Positions 18,774 to 28,594 of a DNA stretch of 64,000 bases are shown piece by piece. The notes beneath the pieces were generated by a model that saw nothing but the letters and a program-made list of their open reading frames with translations, did not search any database and had not been told where the DNA came from. Source of the stretch: Bacteroidales bacterium (lineage in GTDB: Bacteria; Bacteroidota; Bacteroidia; Bacteroidales; UBA7332). Numbering within the stretch: the stretch's first letter is position 1; each line of letters begins with the position of its first letter. The position numbers were made by a program, and so were the translations under genes. The stretch is from contig JAQTZA010000002.1 of NCBI GenBank assembly GCA_028687995.1, positions 186,001 to 250,000 of the forward strand. Direction: 5' to 3'.

Positions 18774-18890
18774 TATTTAAACTAAAAAGTTAGTCTATTT
18801 TACTTTTGCAACGAAGCTGCAAAGGTATCTGGGTGGTTGATTGCTAAATCAGCAAGAACTTTGCGGATAAGAATTGTCGGTTTCGATGTT
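18763..18890 (-). pseudogene. Degenerate duplicate of the rplT 3' end and terminator half
   Basis: Bases 18763 to about 18890 repeat 18930 to about 19050. The first 52 bases are identical, including the stop codon of rplT (copy at 18795-18797). Beyond that this copy carries a one-base deletion (ACGAAGCTGC versus ACGATAGCTGC), several substitutions and a small insertion before it diverges. On the minus strand it would encode only the last 30 or so residues of L20, frameshifted. It is a fossil of a tandem duplication or recombination event. Confidence 0.85.
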
Positions 18891-18903
18891 CGCTTAGTGA
18901 ATC

Positions 18904-18940
18904 AAAAAAGCGAGATCTTCTTTCGAAAATCTCGCCTTTG
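18904..18940 (-). terminator. Terminator of the thrS-infC-rpmI-rplT cluster
   Basis: On the minus strand GCGAGAT (935-929) and ATCTCGC (916-910) pair and are followed by six T. It lies 22 bases after rplT. Confidence 0.7.
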
Positions 18941-18961
18941 TATTTAAACTAAAAAGTTAGT

Positions 18962-19306
18962 CTATTTTACTTTTGCAACGATAGCTGCAAAGGCTTCTGG
19001 ATGATTCATCGCTAAATCAGCAAGAACTTTACGATTGATATCGATGTTAGCTTTGTGTAATGCACCCATCAATTGAGAATAAGAAGTGCCGTTTAAGCGA
19101 GCGCCAGCATTGATACGTTGAATCCACAAAGCGCGGAAGCTGCGTTTTTTAGCTTTACGGTCACGGTAAGCATACGTTAAACCTTTTTCCCATGTGTTTT
19201 TTGCTACTGTCCATACGTTCTTTCTAGAACCGTAGTAGCCACGGGTTAATTTTAAAATTTTCTTTCTACGAGCTCTCGAGGCTACGTGGTTGACTGATCT
19301 TGGCAT
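18962..19306 (-). CDS. rplT: 50S ribosomal protein L20
   Basis: A 114-residue primary 23S rRNA-binding protein, essential for early large-subunit assembly. It is strongly basic at the N-terminus ([20 protein letters not shown]), followed by the conserved [11 protein letters not shown] and [17 protein letters not shown]. An in-frame ATG ten codons earlier would add unconserved residues; MPRSV is the family start. It is last in the infC-rpmI-rplT order. In many bacteria L20 represses this operon by binding its leader. The spacer to rpmI contains a nested hairpin (GTTAGC at 19326-19331 with GCTAAC at 19354-19359). A duplicate of its 3' end lies downstream. Confidence 0.97.
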   Translation of the reverse strand: MPRSVNHVASRARRKKILKLTRGYYGSRKNVWTVAKNTWEKGLTYAYRDRKAKKRSFRALWIQRINAGARLNGTSYSQLMGALHKANIDINRKVLADLAMNHPEAFAAIVAKVK

Positions 19307-19419
19307 TGTTTTCGATGTTATGAATGTTAGCGCCACCTTGTGGTGAACTTTCGGCTAACGATTCGGTTAAAATAAATCTTGTTAAACTAGCTTGTTTTGT
19401 TTTGCAATTGTGTTTCTGA

Positions 19420-19617
19420 CTATTTAAGTCTCAACATGTGCATTACGTTGTTCACGTCTGATGGATGAACCAAAGTGTCGTGCGTCAGATTTCTCTTTTG
19501 CTTAGTGGTTTTCTTTGTCAGAATGTGACGTTTAAAAGCATGTTTTCTTTTGATCTTTCCTGATCCGGTAAGGGTGAACCTTTTTTTAGCACCGGAATTA
19601 GTCTTCATCTTGGGCAT
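19420..19617 (-). CDS. rpmI: 50S ribosomal protein L35
   Basis: A 65-residue, very basic large-subunit protein starting [20 protein letters not shown], the canonical L35 N-terminus, and containing [20 protein letters not shown]. The length is normal. It lies between infC (57 bases upstream) and rplT (113 bases downstream), the usual order. Confidence 0.97.
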   Translation of the reverse strand: MPKMKTNSGAKKRFTLTGSGKIKRKHAFKRHILTKKTTKQKRNLTHDTLVHPSDVNNVMHMLRLK

Positions 19618-19674
19618 TTGTCTCAGTTTTAATTTATTATTGATTTGGATAGTCGCCTCAACGGCGGTTTCTTT

Positions 19675-20256
19675 TTATTCTTTTGTTTCAGTAGGTGCTG
19701 GTTTTGGAGCTTTAGGCTTGGCAACCGCTTCTGCTTTCTTTTTAGGAGATAACATAATAATCATACGTTTTCCTTCCAAAACGGGTAGCTGATCTACTTT
19801 TGCATAATCTTCTAGGTCGTTGGCAAAACGAAGCAGCAATACTTCACCTTGTTCTTTGAATAGAATAGACCGACCTTTGAAAAATACGTAAGCTTTCACT
19901 TTATCACCCTCTTCTAAGAAGTTGATGGCATGCTTCAGCTTAAAATTATAATCGTGATCGTCGGTTTGAGGTCCGAAACGAATCTCTTTCACAACGATTT
20001 TTGATGCTTTCGCTTTTTGCTCTTTCAAGCGTTTGCGTTGTTGGTACAGATATTTTTGATAATCTGTGATTTTACAAACCGGTGGAACCGCTGTCGGAGA
20101 GATCTCTACTAAATCTAACTCCAAATCGTCGGCCATTCTTAGGGCATCTTGTATTGAGAAAACCCCTTGTTCTACGTTGTCGCCAACAAGGCGAACTTCT
20201 CTAGCGCGGATCTGATTGTTAATCTTCAATTGATCCTTCTGATTGTCGAACTTCAT
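19675..20256 (-). CDS. infC: Translation initiation factor IF-3
   Basis: A protein of 193 residues counted from ATG at 20256. IF-3 binds the 30S subunit, checks start-codon pairing and prevents premature 50S joining. The N-domain ([16 protein letters not shown]...) is linked by a basic helix ([16 protein letters not shown]) to the C-domain, with [20 protein letters not shown] lysine/proline/alanine tail follows. The start is uncertain: GGAGG at 20277-20273 is 16 bases from the ATG but 7 bases from an in-frame ATC at 20265. infC is known to use rare AUU/AUC starts for autoregulation, so the protein may be three residues longer. Confidence 0.95.
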   Translation of the reverse strand: MKFDNQKDQLKINNQIRAREVRLVGDNVEQGVFSIQDALRMADDLELDLVEISPTAVPPVCKITDYQKYLYQQRKRLKEQKAKASKIVVKEIRFGPQTDDHDYNFKLKHAINFLEEGDKVKAYVFFKGRSILFKEQGEVLLLRFANDLEDYAKVDQLPVLEGKRMIIMLSPKKKAEAVAKPKAPKPAPTETKE

Positions 20257-20262
20257 TAATTT

Positions 20263-20277
20263 GATATAAATTCCTCC
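20263..20277 (-). promoter_or_regulatory. Shine-Dalgarno GGAGG with possible ATC start for infC
   Basis: On the minus strand AAAGGAGGAATTTATATC: GGAGG (20277-20273), 7-base spacer, ATC (20265-20263), in frame with the ATG at 20256. Strong Shine-Dalgarno sequences are rare in Bacteroidota, so its position is informative. Confidence 0.5.
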
Positions 20278-20423
20278 TTTGTGGTTCGTTAATTAGTGCT
20301 CTTCGTATCTTTTACTCTACATAAATTCAGACGAAAAACAGCGCAAAAGTAAGTAATTATTACGGAATTGCAACTATTTCGAATCGTTTTTGTGATGAAA
20401 TTAAAGCTATTCGCCTTAAAAAT

Positions 20424-20460
20424 ACTCTCTGCAATGCTATTTTGTAGAATTACAGAGAGT
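20424..20460 (-). terminator. Hairpin between thrS and infC (terminator or attenuator)
   Basis: On the minus strand ACTCTCTG and CAGAGAGT form an 8-bp stem around a 21-base loop, followed by ATTTTT. It lies about 40 bases after thrS and 165 bases before infC, so it may limit read-through from thrS. Confidence 0.5.
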
Positions 20461-20497
20461 TATGATATTTTTTTTGCTCTAGAATTGAGCTGAATTA

Positions 20498-22435
20498 TTA
20501 GACATTTGTGTCGCGGGCAACTTCTGCATTAATCATTGCTGCGAAATCTTCCACTTTCATCGTTCCTTTGTCGCCTTCGCCTTGTCTGCGTACTGAAACT
20601 TCGCCATTTTCAGCCTCTTTTTCGCCGACAATCAAGAGATACGGAATGCGTTTCAATTCGTTGTCGCGAATTTTTCGTCCTATTTTCTCGTTGCGGTCGT
20701 CAACTATGGTGCGCACATCTTCGTTCGACAATTGTTTCGCAATTTGGTGTGCGTAGTCGTTGAATTTCTCACTAATTGGCAAAATAACCGCTTGGTCGGG
20801 TGTCAACCACAACGGGAACTTACCAGCAGTGTGCTCAATCAAAACTGCTACGAAACGCTCCATCGAGCCAAATGGTGCACGGTGAATCATCACAGGACGG
20901 TGTTTTTGGTTGTCTTCGCCAGTGTATTCAAGTTCGAAACGTTCAGGTAAGTTATAGTCAACCTGTATAGTCCCTAGCTGCCAACGGCGACCGAGAGCAT
21001 CTTTCACCATAAAGTCGAGCTTTGGTCCATAGAATGCAGCTTCGCCGAGTTCTACACGGGCATTCAGCCCTTTTTCTTGACAAGCTTCGATGATGGCGCT
21101 TTCGGCTTTCTCCCAGTTTTCGTCAGAACCGATGTATTTCTCGCGATTATTAGGATCGCGAAGTGATATTTGCGCTTCGAAGTTTTCAAAATCCAACGCT
21201 TTGAAAATAATGAGGATAATATCCATTACTTTCAAAAACTCACTTTTCAACTGATCTGGTCGACAAAACAAGTGTGCGTCGTCTTGTGTAAAGCTGCGAA
21301 CACGTGTAAGTCCATGTAATTCACCACTTTGCTCGTAGCGATATACGGTTCCGAATTCTGCAAAACGTAATGGCAAATCTTTGTACGAACGAGGTTTGAA
21401 TTTGTAAATCTCACAGTGGTGAGGGCAGTTCATCGGTTTCAATAGATACTCTTCGCCTTCTTCAGGAGTGTGAATCGGTTGGAATGAATCTTTGCCATAT
21501 TTTGCATAATGACCAGAAGTGACATACAACAATTTGTTGCCAATATGCGGAGTCATTACTTGTTGATAATCGAATCGTTTTTGAATTTTTTTCAAGAAAT
21601 CTTCGAGGCGAAGGCGCAAAGCCGTTCCACGTGGCAACCACATCGGGAGTCCCTTACCCACCATTTCGGAGAACATAAAGAGTTCGAGTTCCTTGCCGAT
21701 TTTACGGTGGTCACGTTTTTTAGCCTCTTCTAGCAACACGAGGTGTTCGTCCAACAGTTTTTTCTTTGGAAAAGTGATACCGTAGATGCGAGTCAACTGT
21801 TTCCTTTTCTCGTCGCCACGCCAGTATGCACCAGCTACGCTTAATATCTTGAATGCTTTGATTTCGCCAGTGTGCGGCAAGTGCGGTCCACGACAAAGGT
21901 CTGTGAAGTTACCTTGCGAATAGAGTGTGATAGTTCCATCGGTTAGGTCGGTGATGAGTTCGACTTTGTACTCGTCGCCTTTCTCTTCGAATTTCTTCAA
22001 CGCATCGGCTTTGCTGATATCGTTGCGAACGATGGGCGATTTGCGTGCTGCCAATTCCATAAATTTAGCTTCGATAGTAGCAAAGTCACCATCTTTGATG
22101 ACTGCATCTCCTGGATCGACATCGTAGTAGAAGCCGCTTTCGATAGCTGGCCCGATACCGAATTTCATTCCCGGATAGAGTTCTTGCAAGGCCTCAGCCA
22201 TCAAGTGAGCCGATGAGTGCCAAAAAGCGTGTTTCGCCTCGGCATCTTCCCATTTGTGAAGCTTGATGGTCGCATCTTCGTTGACAGGGCGGCTCAAATC
22301 CCACTCTTGTCCGTTGATGGTCGATGCCAACACGTCTTGAGCCAATCTTGAACTAATGCTTTCTGCAACTTGCAACGGAGTGATGCCCGCTTCGAATTCG
22401 CGGCTCGATCCATCGGGAAAGGTTATCTTAATCAT
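20498..22435 (-). CDS. thrS: Threonine-tRNA ligase
   Basis: A 645-residue class II synthetase charging tRNA-Thr. Order of parts: TGS domain (1-60), editing domain with [11 protein letters not shown] (near 73), and the catalytic core with zinc-binding [12 protein letters not shown] (near 335). Motif 2 is in [15 protein letters not shown] and the following [13 protein letters not shown]. Motif 3 is in [18 protein letters not shown]. The C-terminal anticodon-binding domain ends near [11 protein letters not shown]. Length and all motifs are normal. It starts at ATG 22435, with a TATTTTTG-type minus-strand promoter word at 22485-22478. It heads the thrS-infC-rpmI-rplT cluster. Confidence 0.97.
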   Translation of the reverse strand: MIKITFPDGSSREFEAGITPLQVAESISSRLAQDVLASTINGQEWDLSRPVNEDATIKLHKWEDAEAKHAFWHSSAHLMAEALQELYPGMKFGIGPAIESGFYYDVDPGDAVIKDGDFATIEAKFMELAARKSPIVRNDISKADALKKFEEKGDEYKVELITDLTDGTITLYSQGNFTDLCRGPHLPHTGEIKAFKILSVAGAYWRGDEKRKQLTRIYGITFPKKKLLDEHLVLLEEAKKRDHRKIGKELELFMFSEMVGKGLPMWLPRGTALRLRLEDFLKKIQKRFDYQQVMTPHIGNKLLYVTSGHYAKYGKDSFQPIHTPEEGEEYLLKPMNCPHHCEIYKFKPRSYKDLPLRFAEFGTVYRYEQSGELHGLTRVRSFTQDDAHLFCRPDQLKSEFLKVMDIILIIFKALDFENFEAQISLRDPNNREKYIGSDENWEKAESAIIEACQEKGLNARVELGEAAFYGPKLDFMVKDALGRRWQLGTIQVDYNLPERFELEYTGEDNQKHRPVMIHRAPFGSMERFVAVLIEHTAGKFPLWLTPDQAVILPISEKFNDYAHQIAKQLSNEDVRTIVDDRNEKIGRKIRDNELKRIPYLLIVGEKEAENGEVSVRRQGEGDKGTMKVEDFAAMINAEVARDTNV

Positions 22436-22641
22436 ATCAATTAGGTATGTTTATTCGTTGATTTTTTTATTGGAATGCAAAAATACGATTTTTCTTTGGG
22501 AAGAGAGGCATCCGACTCCATTTTTTATGTATTGAAAATCATTCCTCGATTTTTTAATATTTGCTTCTGAAATTTCCCTCCATAAATTTCTTTTGAAACG
22601 ATAAATTTCCCTATCTTGCCTATAAATTAGTGCGGAAGCGA

Positions 22642-22670
22642 TTGCATTCTGCTATTTCATTATAACTTTG
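22642..22670 (+). promoter_or_regulatory. Bacteroidota-type promoter of the PBP1A gene
   Basis: TTG at 22642-22644, 18-base spacer, TAACTTTG at 22663-22670. Initiation near 22676 would give a leader of about 15 bases before ATG 22691. Confidence 0.6.
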
Positions 22671-22690
22671 TGCCGGAAAAATAAACATCT

Positions 22691-25096
22691 ATGAAGGAGA
22701 AAATAGTGGCTTACGCTCTTGTTTTGTGGGAGCAGATTAAGATTTATTGGGCTAAATTCAAAGTGTGGCGGACGAAACGAGTAAAACGCTATCATACTTT
22801 GCCGTGGTATCGAAAAATTATTAATCTGATTTTGACCTCTATAGCTCTTTTTTGCATCTATTTGTTTGTTGTCGATATCAACCTTTTTTGGCTTTTTGGG
22901 AAATCGCCTGGTTTGCGGAGCATTAGCGATCCAAATCAAAGCGTGGCATCCGAAATTATCAGTGTGGATGGTAAGGTGATGGGAAAATATTTTCACGAAA
23001 ATCGTACGCCTGTTAAATATAATGAGATTTCGCCCATGCTTATCAAAGCGTTGATTTGCACTGAAGACGAACGGTTTTATCAACATTTCGGCATCGATTT
23101 TCAAGGATTATTTGCTGCAGCAAAGGATATGACCAAAGGTCGTAGGCGTGGTGCGAGCACTATTTCACAACAGTTGGTGAAGAATATGTTCAACACTCGG
23201 AAACAGTATTCTACAGGGCTATTTGGTTATATTCCTGGTGTTAAAATGCTGATAATGAAAACCAAAGAGTGGACGACTGCCGTTAAAATCGAAATGTTCT
23301 ATTCCAAGCAAGATATTTTGACCATGTATCTCAATACGGTCGATTTTGGAAGTAATGCTTACGGAATCAAAACAGCAGCCAAGACATTCTTCAAAACGAC
23401 ACCCGATAGTTTGACCATTGAGCAATCGGCCACATTGGTTGGATTACTTAAAGCGACCACATCTTATAGTCCGATATCGCATCCCAAACGTTCGCTTGAA
23501 CGCAGAAACGTAGTGTTGGACAACATGGCACGCCATAAATTGATTACTAAACGTGAACTCGATTCATTAAAGGCGATTCCCATTCAACTCAATTTTAGAG
23601 TGGAGCAAGCCTACGATGGCGAAGCACTTCATTTTCGTGCCTATTTGGCTGATTATCTGAAAGATTGGTGTAAAGAGAATGGGTATGACATTTATGCCGA
23701 TGGATTGAGAATTTATGTTACTCTCGATACCCGCTTGCAGAAATACGCCGAAGAGGCTTCCCAAATGCAGATGAAACGTGTTCAACGTCGTTTTTTTGAT
23801 CATTGGCAAGGGCAAAATCCTTGGCAAGATGAAAATCATAAAGATGTGGTGAATTTTATTGAAGACATTGCTAAACGAACCTCTCATTATAAATATTTGA
23901 AACAAAAATATTCAAATCAACCTGATTCGATAGACAAGTATCTCAATATGCCTCGTCGTATGAAGGTGTTCGATTATAAAGTGATTGAACAAGATACGAC
24001 TTTCAGTACGATGGATTCGATTCGCTATATGAATCATTTTATGCACAATAGTTTTGTGGCGATGGAACCCGAAAACGGTTTTGTGCGTGCTTGGGTGGGC
24101 GATATCAATTTCAAATTTTGGCAATACGACAATGTGGCGCAATCTCGTCGTCAGCCAGGTTCAACTTTTAAACTATTTGTCTATACTGCCGCTATGATGC
24201 ACGGAATGGCCCCTTGCGATACACGTACGGATCAGCCAGTGACTTGGAATTATGTAGAAAAAGGTCAACAAAAATCGTGGACTCCAAAGAATTCGGATGG
24301 ACATTTTAGTGGTACTACTATGACATTGAAACATGCTTTTGCTCGTTCGGTTAATTCCGTAGCGGTTCAGATTGCACAAGAGGTTGGTATTCCCGAGATA
24401 GTGAAATATGCTCATTTGTTAGGAATTAGAACGCCGTTGGAAGAAAAACCATCGCTCTGTTTGGGTTCATCGGATGTGTCGTTGTTGGAGTTGGTGAATT
24501 CATTTTCGACGGTAGTCAATGAAGGAAATTACCACGACCCAGTATTGGTCACTCGCATCGAAGATCGTGATGGTAAAGTAGTCTTTGAATATGCTCCCGA
24601 GCAGAAACGGGTGATTCCTTATGAAGATGCGTGGTTGATGACCGAAATGCTGAAAGGCGGAATGACTGAGCCTGGTGGTACAACTCAAGCTCTCTGGGAG
24701 TGGGATTTATTCAAATTCGATACCGATTTTGGCGGAAAAACGGGTACTTCGTCGAATCATTCTGATGCGTGGTTTGTGGGAGTAACACCAAAGCTAGTGG
24801 GAGGTTCGTGGGTAGGCGGTGAGCATCGTTGCGTACATTTCCGTACTGGCCAATTGGGTGAAGGTAGTCGCACTGCACTGCCTGTTTTTGCCTTGTTTAT
24901 GGAGCGTGTACTGAAAGACCCTGCGTTGAAACAATATCGAGGAAAATTCCCGACGAAACCGAAAGAGAAAATAGAACGCAATTATATGTGTCATACTCGA
25001 TTGCAAAAAGCGGCGGTGGATTCAACGGCTGTGGATGAAGAACTGCCTGAAGAAGGTATTGCACCGGATGAAAATACACCGATTTTGTCCGAATAA
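22691..25096 (+). CDS. Penicillin-binding protein 1A (bifunctional peptidoglycan synthase)
   Basis: An 801-residue class A PBP that polymerises lipid II and cross-links stem peptides in the periplasm. A cytoplasmic N-terminus rich in basic residues precedes one membrane span (about 48-68). The GT51 domain shows CTEDERFYQHFGIDF (near 118-132) and RGASTISQQLVKNMF. The transpeptidase has the three active-site motifs: SxxK in GSTFKLF (near 488), SVN in ARSVNSVAVQIA (near 553) and KTGT in GGKTGTSSNHSDAW (near 683). The C-terminal tail is acidic. Convergent with the permease gene; a hairpin lies between them. Confidence 0.95.
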   Translation: MKEKIVAYALVLWEQIKIYWAKFKVWRTKRVKRYHTLPWYRKIINLILTSIALFCIYLFVVDINLFWLFGKSPGLRSISDPNQSVASEIISVDGKVMGKYFHENRTPVKYNEISPMLIKALICTEDERFYQHFGIDFQGLFAAAKDMTKGRRRGASTISQQLVKNMFNTRKQYSTGLFGYIPGVKMLIMKTKEWTTAVKIEMFYSKQDILTMYLNTVDFGSNAYGIKTAAKTFFKTTPDSLTIEQSATLVGLLKATTSYSPISHPKRSLERRNVVLDNMARHKLITKRELDSLKAIPIQLNFRVEQAYDGEALHFRAYLADYLKDWCKENGYDIYADGLRIYVTLDTRLQKYAEEASQMQMKRVQRRFFDHWQGQNPWQDENHKDVVNFIEDIAKRTSHYKYLKQKYSNQPDSIDKYLNMPRRMKVFDYKVIEQDTTFSTMDSIRYMNHFMHNSFVAMEPENGFVRAWVGDINFKFWQYDNVAQSRRQPGSTFKLFVYTAAMMHGMAPCDTRTDQPVTWNYVEKGQQKSWTPKNSDGHFSGTTMTLKHAFARSVNSVAVQIAQEVGIPEIVKYAHLLGIRTPLEEKPSLCLGSSDVSLLELVNSFSTVVNEGNYHDPVLVTRIEDRDGKVVFEYAPEQKRVIPYEDAWLMTEMLKGGMTEPGGTTQALWEWDLFKFDTDFGGKTGTSSNHSDAWFVGVTPKLVGGSWVGGEHRCVHFRTGQLGEGSRTALPVFALFMERVLKDPALKQYRGKFPTKPKEKIERNYMCHTRLQKAAVDSTAVDEELPEEGIAPDENTPILSE

Positions 25097-25114
25097 GTTA
25101 ATTCAATCATACAA

Positions 25115-25154
25115 AAAAAACCGTAAAAGAGCAATTGCCATTTGGCGGTTTTTT
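25115..25154. terminator. Bidirectional terminator between PBP1A and permease
   Basis: AAAAAACCG (25115-25123) pairs with CGGTTTTTT (25146-25154), with A and T tracts on both sides. Confidence 0.75.
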
Positions 25155-25172
25155 CGTGATTCAAAAGTGAAA

Positions 25173-26633
25173 TTATTCAGCCTTGAAGGCTTTTCTTACT
25201 TTGCTGTGTCTGATGCCGTACGTAAAGTAAATGATAAATCCGATAACCATCCATCCTATGAGTCGCCACCACGTATCCATGGGTAATGAGAACATTTGCG
25301 CCCCACAAACCACAATTCCCAAAATAGGAACTAATGGCACCCAAGGTGTTTTGAAAGAGCGAGGAGCATCTGGCTCTTTTTTTCTTAAAATAATAATGCC
25401 GAAACAAACGATTACAAATGCCAACAATGTGCCAATGGAAACCATTTCGCCTAACAGCCCTATCGGGAAAAGACCGGCAAATAGAGAACATATACCACCA
25501 GTGATAATGGTTGTAATATAAGGCGTCTTGAACTTCTTATGTGTTTTTGAAAAACTTTTCCACAATAAACCATCGTTTGCCATCGCAAAGAAAACGCGTG
25601 ATTGTCCAAGTAATAATACCAAAACTACCGAGCTTAGCCCCGCAATTGCGCCAACTTTGATGAGTGGACCCAACCAATGAAGAGTAGCTCCGCCACGGTC
25701 GATTGCCAACGCAATTGGTGCAGCTACATTTAAGTCGTGGTAATCTACAATGCCCGTGAGTGTAAGGCTGACAGCGATATACAAAATGGTACAAACAGCC
25801 AATGAAACCAGAATGCCAATTGGCATATCTCGTTTTGGATTGATTGCTTCTTGTGATGTGGTAGAAATGGCATCAAATCCGATGTATGCAAAAAAGATAA
25901 CTCCAGCGCCAGTCATTATTCCCGACCAACCGAATTGACCGAATGTTCCTGTGTTTTCTGGTATAAACGGTGTCCAGTTTGTCGGGTTGATATGAGCTAT
26001 TCCGAACCCAATAAAGAGGAGTATCACGCTCACTTTGATGAGCACAATAATATTATTGAATTTCGCCGACTCTTTGATGCCAACGACCAATAGCGTAGAG
26101 AGCATGACGACGATAAACACAGCAGGAAAATTAAATAATGCGCCCGTGCTGTGCCAACCAGTTGTGTCGTATATAAAGGGACTCTGACTCATAGATGGTG
26201 GTATGTGAATACCTAAATCGGCTAAAAAACTATTGACATATCCAGCCCATCCAACCGCTACGGTGGCTGCTCCAAAGAGGTATTCGAGGATTAAATCCCA
26301 TCCGATTATCCAGGCAATAAATTCTCCCATCGTGGCATAACCGTAGGTGTATGCGCTTCCCGAAATGGGAATCATTGAGGCAAACTCTGCGTAACACAAC
26401 CCAGCAAAAGCACAGCCAATTGCTGATAATATAAAGGAAATAACAATGGACGGACCAGCATGCAGTGCCGATGCAGTGCCGGTAATGACGAAAATGCCTG
26501 CGCCGATTACACCTCCTACACCGAGCAATACAAGATTCCATGCATTCAGGTGGCGTTTCAGTCCATGTTCGTTGCTTTCAGCCTCGGCAAAAAGTTGAGT
26601 GAGTGATTTCTTGAGTAAAAGTCTGTTAGGCAT
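25173..26633 (-). CDS. APC-superfamily amino-acid permease
   Basis: A 486-residue inner-membrane protein with about 12 spans and a basic cytoplasmic N-terminus. The signature GLKRHLNAWNLVLLGVGGVI then GAGIFVITG is the substrate-binding first helix of the APC family (cationic amino acid transporter/YfnA-like branch). Other family features are YAEFASMIP and FFAYIGFDAISTTSQEA. It probably takes up or exchanges a neutral or cationic amino acid by proton coupling; the substrate is not readable. A TATTTTTG-type word at 26703-26696 on the minus strand is the likely -7 box. Confidence 0.9.
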   Translation of the reverse strand: MPNRLLLKKSLTQLFAEAESNEHGLKRHLNAWNLVLLGVGGVIGAGIFVITGTASALHAGPSIVISFILSAIGCAFAGLCYAEFASMIPISGSAYTYGYATMGEFIAWIIGWDLILEYLFGAATVAVGWAGYVNSFLADLGIHIPPSMSQSPFIYDTTGWHSTGALFNFPAVFIVVMLSTLLVVGIKESAKFNNIIVLIKVSVILLFIGFGIAHINPTNWTPFIPENTGTFGQFGWSGIMTGAGVIFFAYIGFDAISTTSQEAINPKRDMPIGILVSLAVCTILYIAVSLTLTGIVDYHDLNVAAPIALAIDRGGATLHWLGPLIKVGAIAGLSSVVLVLLLGQSRVFFAMANDGLLWKSFSKTHKKFKTPYITTIITGGICSLFAGLFPIGLLGEMVSIGTLLAFVIVCFGIIILRKKEPDAPRSFKTPWVPLVPILGIVVCGAQMFSLPMDTWWRLIGWMVIGFIIYFTYGIRHSKVRKAFKAE

Positions 26634-26855
26634 AATTGTCTTATTTTTGAAAATAGAATAATAGGTCAGTCTTGACCATTTTGATTCTGATTTTCCAAAA
26701 ATAAACCTTTTTGTTCAGATTATAGCCTAAGTGGTAGAATTTTGTTTAAATTAATTTCTAATCAAATAGTAAGGATTGTTTTAAAAGAATGTAGTGTAAA
26801 TTGGGGAAATGAATCTTTTTTACTTATTTAGCTTTTCGCAAAAAGCAGAACGGTT

Positions 26856-26863
26856 TATCTTTG
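26856..26863 (+). promoter_or_regulatory. -7 element (TATCTTTG) of the M23 peptidase gene
   Basis: A perfect TAnnTTTG word 11 bases before ATG 26875. Initiation near 26869 leaves almost no leader for that ATG, so the next in-frame ATG at 26884 may be the real start. Confidence 0.5.
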
Positions 26864-26874
26864 TCGGACGTTAA

Positions 26875-28557
26875 ATGATTATTATGGTTAAAAAAATTGC
26901 CACTTGGGCATTCTCAATATTTTTCTCGTTCACCTGTTTTTCTCAAATTAAAAGTGATTCTTATTCTTCTCCACTGCACATCCCACTTTTTCTAACAGGA
27001 AATTTCGGAGAATTGCGTGCCAATCATTTCCATTCGGGACTCGATTTTAAGACACAAGGCACCACTGGTTTTCCAGTGTATGCGTTCGAAGAAGGCTATA
27101 TCTCCCGCATTATGTACTCGGCGCATGGCAATGGCAGAGCAATTTATCTCAATCATCCCAATGGAATGACCACGGTCTATTTGCATCTCGAGCGATTCAC
27201 TCCAACACTGGATTCGATGTTCGAAGAGTTTCAATACAAAGAGGAAAATTTCGAAGTGAATCACTACTTCAAAGAGAATGAAGTACGGGTAAAAAAGGGT
27301 GAAATCATCGCCTATAGTGGTAATAGCGGAAGCTCTGCGGGGCCGCATTTGCACTTTGAAATACGAGATACTAAGACGGAAGAGGTGATGGATCCAATTC
27401 CATATTTTCGAAATTTGATTAAAGATCACGTGGCACCTCAAGCGCGCGAAGTGGTGATTTATCCTATGTTTTATGCCGGAATAATTAATGGAAAAGCACA
27501 AAAAGCATTTCTTCCGGTGGTGAATCGCAACGTGCGCCAAACACCAGAAGCTTGGGGTAAAATTGCGCTCGGTATTAGAGCATTCGACACAAAAGACGGG
27601 GTAGGGAATGTTTATGGCGTGAAATCGGTTAAACTTTTTGTGGATAACGAGCTGATAACGGATTATAAAATAGATCGATATGGTTTTAAAAATACACGTT
27701 GTATTAATAGTTGTATAGATTATCCAGAGTGGCGTCACAAACGTTCCTCTATTCTCAAAATGTTTGTAGAGCCCGGGAATAAAATTGAGGTTTATGACGG
27801 TTTGAAAAATGGAGGTATTATTGATATTAACGAAGAACGTGATTACAAGGTGAAATTTGTGTTGACTGACGAATATGGCAATAGTTCTGAACTTAATTTT
27901 ACACTTCGTGGAAAGTTCCAAGCTATCCCAGAGACGACTATTGATTGTCGAAACAAGCTTTTCTGGGATCGGGTTTCTATTTTCAAAAGTCCGAAGATGC
28001 ATTTGGAACTGCCCGTAGGAACGTTGTACGACGATATCTGTTTCACATATTCTATCAAACCTTCAACTTATTATGTGTCTGATATTTATTCAATTCACAC
28101 GCCTGATGTACCCATGAATAATTATTGTTCGCTCGAAGTTAAAGTAGATATCGATTCGTTGACAGATAAATCAAAATATTTTTTGGCGAAGGTTTCGGGG
28201 AGAAATGCGCAATACCAAAAGAGTGAATACAAAAATGGTTGGGTAAAAGGTTTAATCCGTGAATTTGGAGAGTACGCTATTGCTATAGACCAAAAGGCGC
28301 CAGTAATTTCGCCACTAAAAATGGCTATTGGTAACAGATTGGAATTTCGATTTAGTGATGCAGGAAGTGGAATTTCCTCTTTCAAAGGGATGATAGATGG
28401 CCGTTTTGCTCTTTTTGAACTTGATCCAAAGCGAGGTGTCTATTTTTGCAAACTCACAGCAAAACGCTTCTCTAAGGGTCAAAATCACTCACTCAAGCTT
28501 GTAGTGAGAGACAATTGTCAAAACGAAACGACATACGATCAGAATTTTCATTGGTAG
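26875..28557 (+). CDS. M23-family metallopeptidase, secreted
   Basis: A 560-residue exported protein with a signal peptide (to about residue 23, FSFTCFSQ). The LytM/M23 zinc peptidase domain follows: HxxxD as H53-D57 in HFHSGLDFKTQG, YLHLE (H104) and HLHFEI (H158, H160). Such enzymes cut peptide cross-bridges of peptidoglycan. All catalytic residues are present. The remaining 390 residues are beta-rich and include two regions resembling Ig-like domains; I recognise no specific family. No T9SS sorting domain is evident. ATG at 26884 is an alternative start. Confidence 0.88.
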   Translation: MIIMVKKIATWAFSIFFSFTCFSQIKSDSYSSPLHIPLFLTGNFGELRANHFHSGLDFKTQGTTGFPVYAFEEGYISRIMYSAHGNGRAIYLNHPNGMTTVYLHLERFTPTLDSMFEEFQYKEENFEVNHYFKENEVRVKKGEIIAYSGNSGSSAGPHLHFEIRDTKTEEVMDPIPYFRNLIKDHVAPQAREVVIYPMFYAGIINGKAQKAFLPVVNRNVRQTPEAWGKIALGIRAFDTKDGVGNVYGVKSVKLFVDNELITDYKIDRYGFKNTRCINSCIDYPEWRHKRSSILKMFVEPGNKIEVYDGLKNGGIIDINEERDYKVKFVLTDEYGNSSELNFTLRGKFQAIPETTIDCRNKLFWDRVSIFKSPKMHLELPVGTLYDDICFTYSIKPSTYYVSDIYSIHTPDVPMNNYCSLEVKVDIDSLTDKSKYFLAKVSGRNAQYQKSEYKNGWVKGLIREFGEYAIAIDQKAPVISPLKMAIGNRLEFRFSDAGSGISSFKGMIDGRFALFELDPKRGVYFCKLTAKRFSKGQNHSLKLVVRDNCQNETTYDQNFHW

Positions 28558-28594
28558 AAAATGGGGTAAACAATCTAGTAGCATACACCGTAAA

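Noticed and set aside
26992..28002. Long 336-codon frame antisense to the M23 peptidase gene
   Set aside because: Rich in His/Ile/Phe as expected from the opposite strand of a coding region; the plus frame has all catalytic motifs.
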